DNA from: Paludibacteraceae bacterium
GTDB taxonomy: Bacteria; Bacteroidota; Bacteroidia; Bacteroidales; Paludibacteraceae
Length of the DNA: 44,500 nt
Assembly (NCBI GenBank): GCA_016283095.1
Contig: JAEEMG010000081.1
Coordinates: forward strand, 1-44,500
Reading direction: 5' to 3'
The notes beneath the pieces were generated by a model. The model did not search any database and was not told where the DNA came from. It saw only the letters and a list, made by a program, of their open reading frames with translations. The translations under genes and the position numbers were made by a program. Shown one piece after another: positions 43,017 through 44,500 of the stretch; position 1 is the stretch's first letter; each line of letters begins with the position of its first letter.

Positions 43017-44229
43017 TAAGAAAAAAATCCTTTTTGTTTGTCAATACTTCTATCCTGAGGTGTTTAGAGGAAATGATATTGCATTTCATCTTGCTGAGCA
43101 AGGTCATGATGTGCATGTGGTGACTGGTGTTCCAAATTATCCGAAAGGAAAATTTTATCCAGGATATGGAATTTTCAAGAAGCATCAGGAAGAGATAAAT
43201 GGAGTGAAGATCACTCATCTTCCGATCATTCCTCGTGGCAACAGTAAAATCATGTTGATGCTGAACTATTTCAGTTATATGATAATTGGATGTCTTTATA
43301 TGCTATGGCATGCCATGTTTCGTAAATATGATATGGTGTTTTGTCAGCAGTTGTCGCCAGTGATGATGTCTATACCAGCAGTGCTATATAAAAAGCTTCG
43401 TAATGTTCCTCTTTATACATGGGTTCTTGATTTATGGCCAGAAAGTTTGGCAGCAGCAGGAGGCATCAATAATAAATATGTGCTTGGCTTTTTTGATTTG
43501 TTTGTTAAATCAGAATATAAAAATTCAGACAAAATTCTTACAAGTTCACGAAGTTTTTATCAGAGTATTTTGAAATATGGTGATTATAAGGATAAGATAG
43601 TTTATTATCCTCAATGGGGAGACGGTGAGAGTGCATCAAAGATCCAAGATTCAGATTTCAAAATGCCGGATATTCCAGAAGGATTTGTGATTATGTTTGC
43701 AGGAGCTGTTGGTGCGGCTCATGGAATGGAGTGTAATTTAAGAGCTGCTCAGCTAACTAAAGGAAATCAGAACATCAAATGGGTAATTGTAGGAGACGGA
43801 AGAAAATTGCCATGGGTGCAGCAATATATCAAAGACAATAATTTGGAAAATACTGTTTATACTTTGGGGCGATACCCATCAGAAACGATGACTTTGTTCT
43901 TTGAAAAGGCAGATGTCATGTTGGTATCATTGACAGACTCTCCGTTATTTAATTTATATGCACCTGCAAAAATCAGTAGTTATATGGCGTCTAGTCGCCC
44001 TATAATCGCATGCTTGAATGGAGAAGGTGGTGATGTTGTGAAAGATGCGGGTTGTGGATGGAGTGTAAAAGCTGGAGATGTGGAAGGCTTGGCAAATCTA
44101 GTGATAGAATTATCAAAAACGCCAAAGGAAATACTTCAAACATTGGGTGAGAATGGTCGTAAGTATTATGATGAAAACTTCGACAAAGAAAAATGTTTGA
44201 AGAAGTTGGATGAAATTATAGGATTGTGA
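43009..44229 (+). CDS. wbuB: WbuB-like family 4 glycosyltransferase, likely L-FucNAc transferase
   Basis: A 406-residue GT4 enzyme. KILFVCQYFYPEVFRGNDIA, VVTGVPNYPKGKFYPGY, YTWVLDLWPESLAAAGG and FAGAVGAAHGMECNL are hallmarks of the WbuB group, whose best-known member adds L-FucNAc in E. coli O26. The last domain carries NLYAPAKISSYMASSRPIIA. Since capE, capF and capG at the other end make UDP-L-FucNAc, the two ends fit together. Its base use is closer to capF/capG than to the A+T-rich middle. Confidence 0.83.
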   Translation: MSDKKKILFVCQYFYPEVFRGNDIAFHLAEQGHDVHVVTGVPNYPKGKFYPGYGIFKKHQEEINGVKITHLPIIPRGNSKIMLMLNYFSYMIIGCLYMLWHAMFRKYDMVFCQQLSPVMMSIPAVLYKKLRNVPLYTWVLDLWPESLAAAGGINNKYVLGFFDLFVKSEYKNSDKILTSSRSFYQSILKYGDYKDKIVYYPQWGDGESASKIQDSDFKMPDIPEGFVIMFAGAVGAAHGMECNLRAAQLTKGNQNIKWVIVGDGRKLPWVQQYIKDNNLENTVYTLGRYPSETMTLFFEKADVMLVSLTDSPLFNLYAPAKISSYMASSRPIIACLNGEGGDVVKDAGCGWSVKAGDVEGLANLVIELSKTPKEILQTLGENGRKYYDENFDKEKCLKKLDEIIGL

Positions 44230-44230
44230 T

Positions 44231-44311
44231 AATTTGACATTCTCTAATGAAAAGGCAAGAAAAGAATTAGGCTGGGAGCCGTTGGATGTGTTGGAAAATT
44301 ATAGGGTATAA
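44231..44311 (+). pseudogene. 3' tail of a lost NAD-dependent epimerase/dehydratase gene
   Basis: An open stretch reads NLTFSNEKARKELGWEPLDV, then LENYRV and a stop at 44309-44311. 'SNEKARKELGW-P' is the common C-terminal motif of nucleotide-sugar epimerases of the extended SDR type. Nothing upstream continues that family, because wbuB occupies the bases. So only about 26 codons remain of a gene that once followed or was replaced by wbuB. Confidence 0.7.
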
Positions 44312-44322
44312 TCTCCCTCCCA

Positions 44323-44460
44323 GCGTCGAAGACGCGATACACCCAGCCCAGGGTGTTAACCCTGGGCAATCGATGGCAATCGATTGAGGGGAAAATCGAA
44401 TGGTCGGATTGACGGGACGAACGATTCCAATCGATAGGTGTGGATGATATTGCAATCGAT
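44323..44460. repeat. Palindromic repeats at the end of the polysaccharide locus
   Basis: The hairpins are GCGTC-gaa-GACGC (44323-44335) and GCCCAGGGT/ACCCTGGGC (44346-44367). CAATCGAT occurs four times (44367, 44377, 44428, 44453), the second within the palindrome CAATCGATTG. The shape of the first two resembles the REP-like elements near 5 kb, with different arm sequences. Confidence 0.65.
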
Positions 44461-44500
44461 AAAACTCTATAGGGGGCATTGGGGTAAAACAAATGAAATC

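Noticed and set aside
44244-44492. Two minus-strand frames at the right edge
   Set aside because: They run through the hairpins and the epimerase tail and have no protein character.

Overview
The window reads as chromosomal DNA of a member of the Bacteroidales (phylum Bacteroidota). The evidence is a set of promoters of the Bacteroides type (TTTG, 19-21 bases, TAnnTTTG), the gliding-related genes gldE, gldD and gldG, a two-copy FISUMP-domain protein, an archaeal-type prolyl-tRNA synthetase of 494 residues, and the near absence of Shine-Dalgarno sequences. I cannot assign a genus.

Layout. Positions 1-1169 hold the start of an unrecognised gene (minus strand, cut by the window edge) and a 720-base spacer with three hairpin terminators, a candidate small RNA and an antisense promoter. 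Then come nrdG (minus), tRNA-Gln(UUG), an AmpG-like permease and a YpfJ-like zinc peptidase (plus). Positions 4.66-5.63 kb hold a Y1/HUH transposase of the RAYT type, flanked on both sides by composite palindromic repeats. A GH3 (NagZ-like) lipoprotein, proS, argD, a duplicated FISUMP surface protein, argC, gldG, gldD and gldE follow on the minus strand. ssb and a RhuM-family gene lie on the plus strand.

From about 18.9 kb to 44.3 kb there is one long plus-strand surface-polysaccharide locus. It opens with a strong promoter and a leader of about 240 bases. capF, capG and capE supply UDP-N-acetyl-L-fucosamine (UDP-L-FucNAc). The locus then holds a Wzx flippase, an SDR with a MenD-like ThDP enzyme, a pyruvyl transferase, acyltransferases, two GT2 enzymes, an IspD/TarI-like cytidylyltransferase with an SDR and a LicD protein, an EpsG-like polymerase, a hexapeptide acetyltransferase, three GT4 enzymes and VanZ. 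A WbuB-like GT4 comes last and probably adds L-FucNAc first or early. The interior (about 23.3-43 kb) is visibly richer in A+T than the two ends, which fits a cassette exchanged between conserved ends.

The locus carries several signs of decay or recent rearrangement. A frameshifted four-helix-bundle (S23-type) gene with its own flanking repeats sits between capG and capE. An acyltransferase is frameshifted in a GGG run. A dead 5' copy of the pyruvyl transferase gene lies one gene upstream of the intact copy. The 3' tail of a lost epimerase gene follows wbuB. The most unusual items are the RAYT/palindrome system, whose frame has ATT where ATG is expected, the S23 insertion, the MenD-SDR pair inside a capsule locus, the IspD-SDR-LicD module, and the candidate small RNA.
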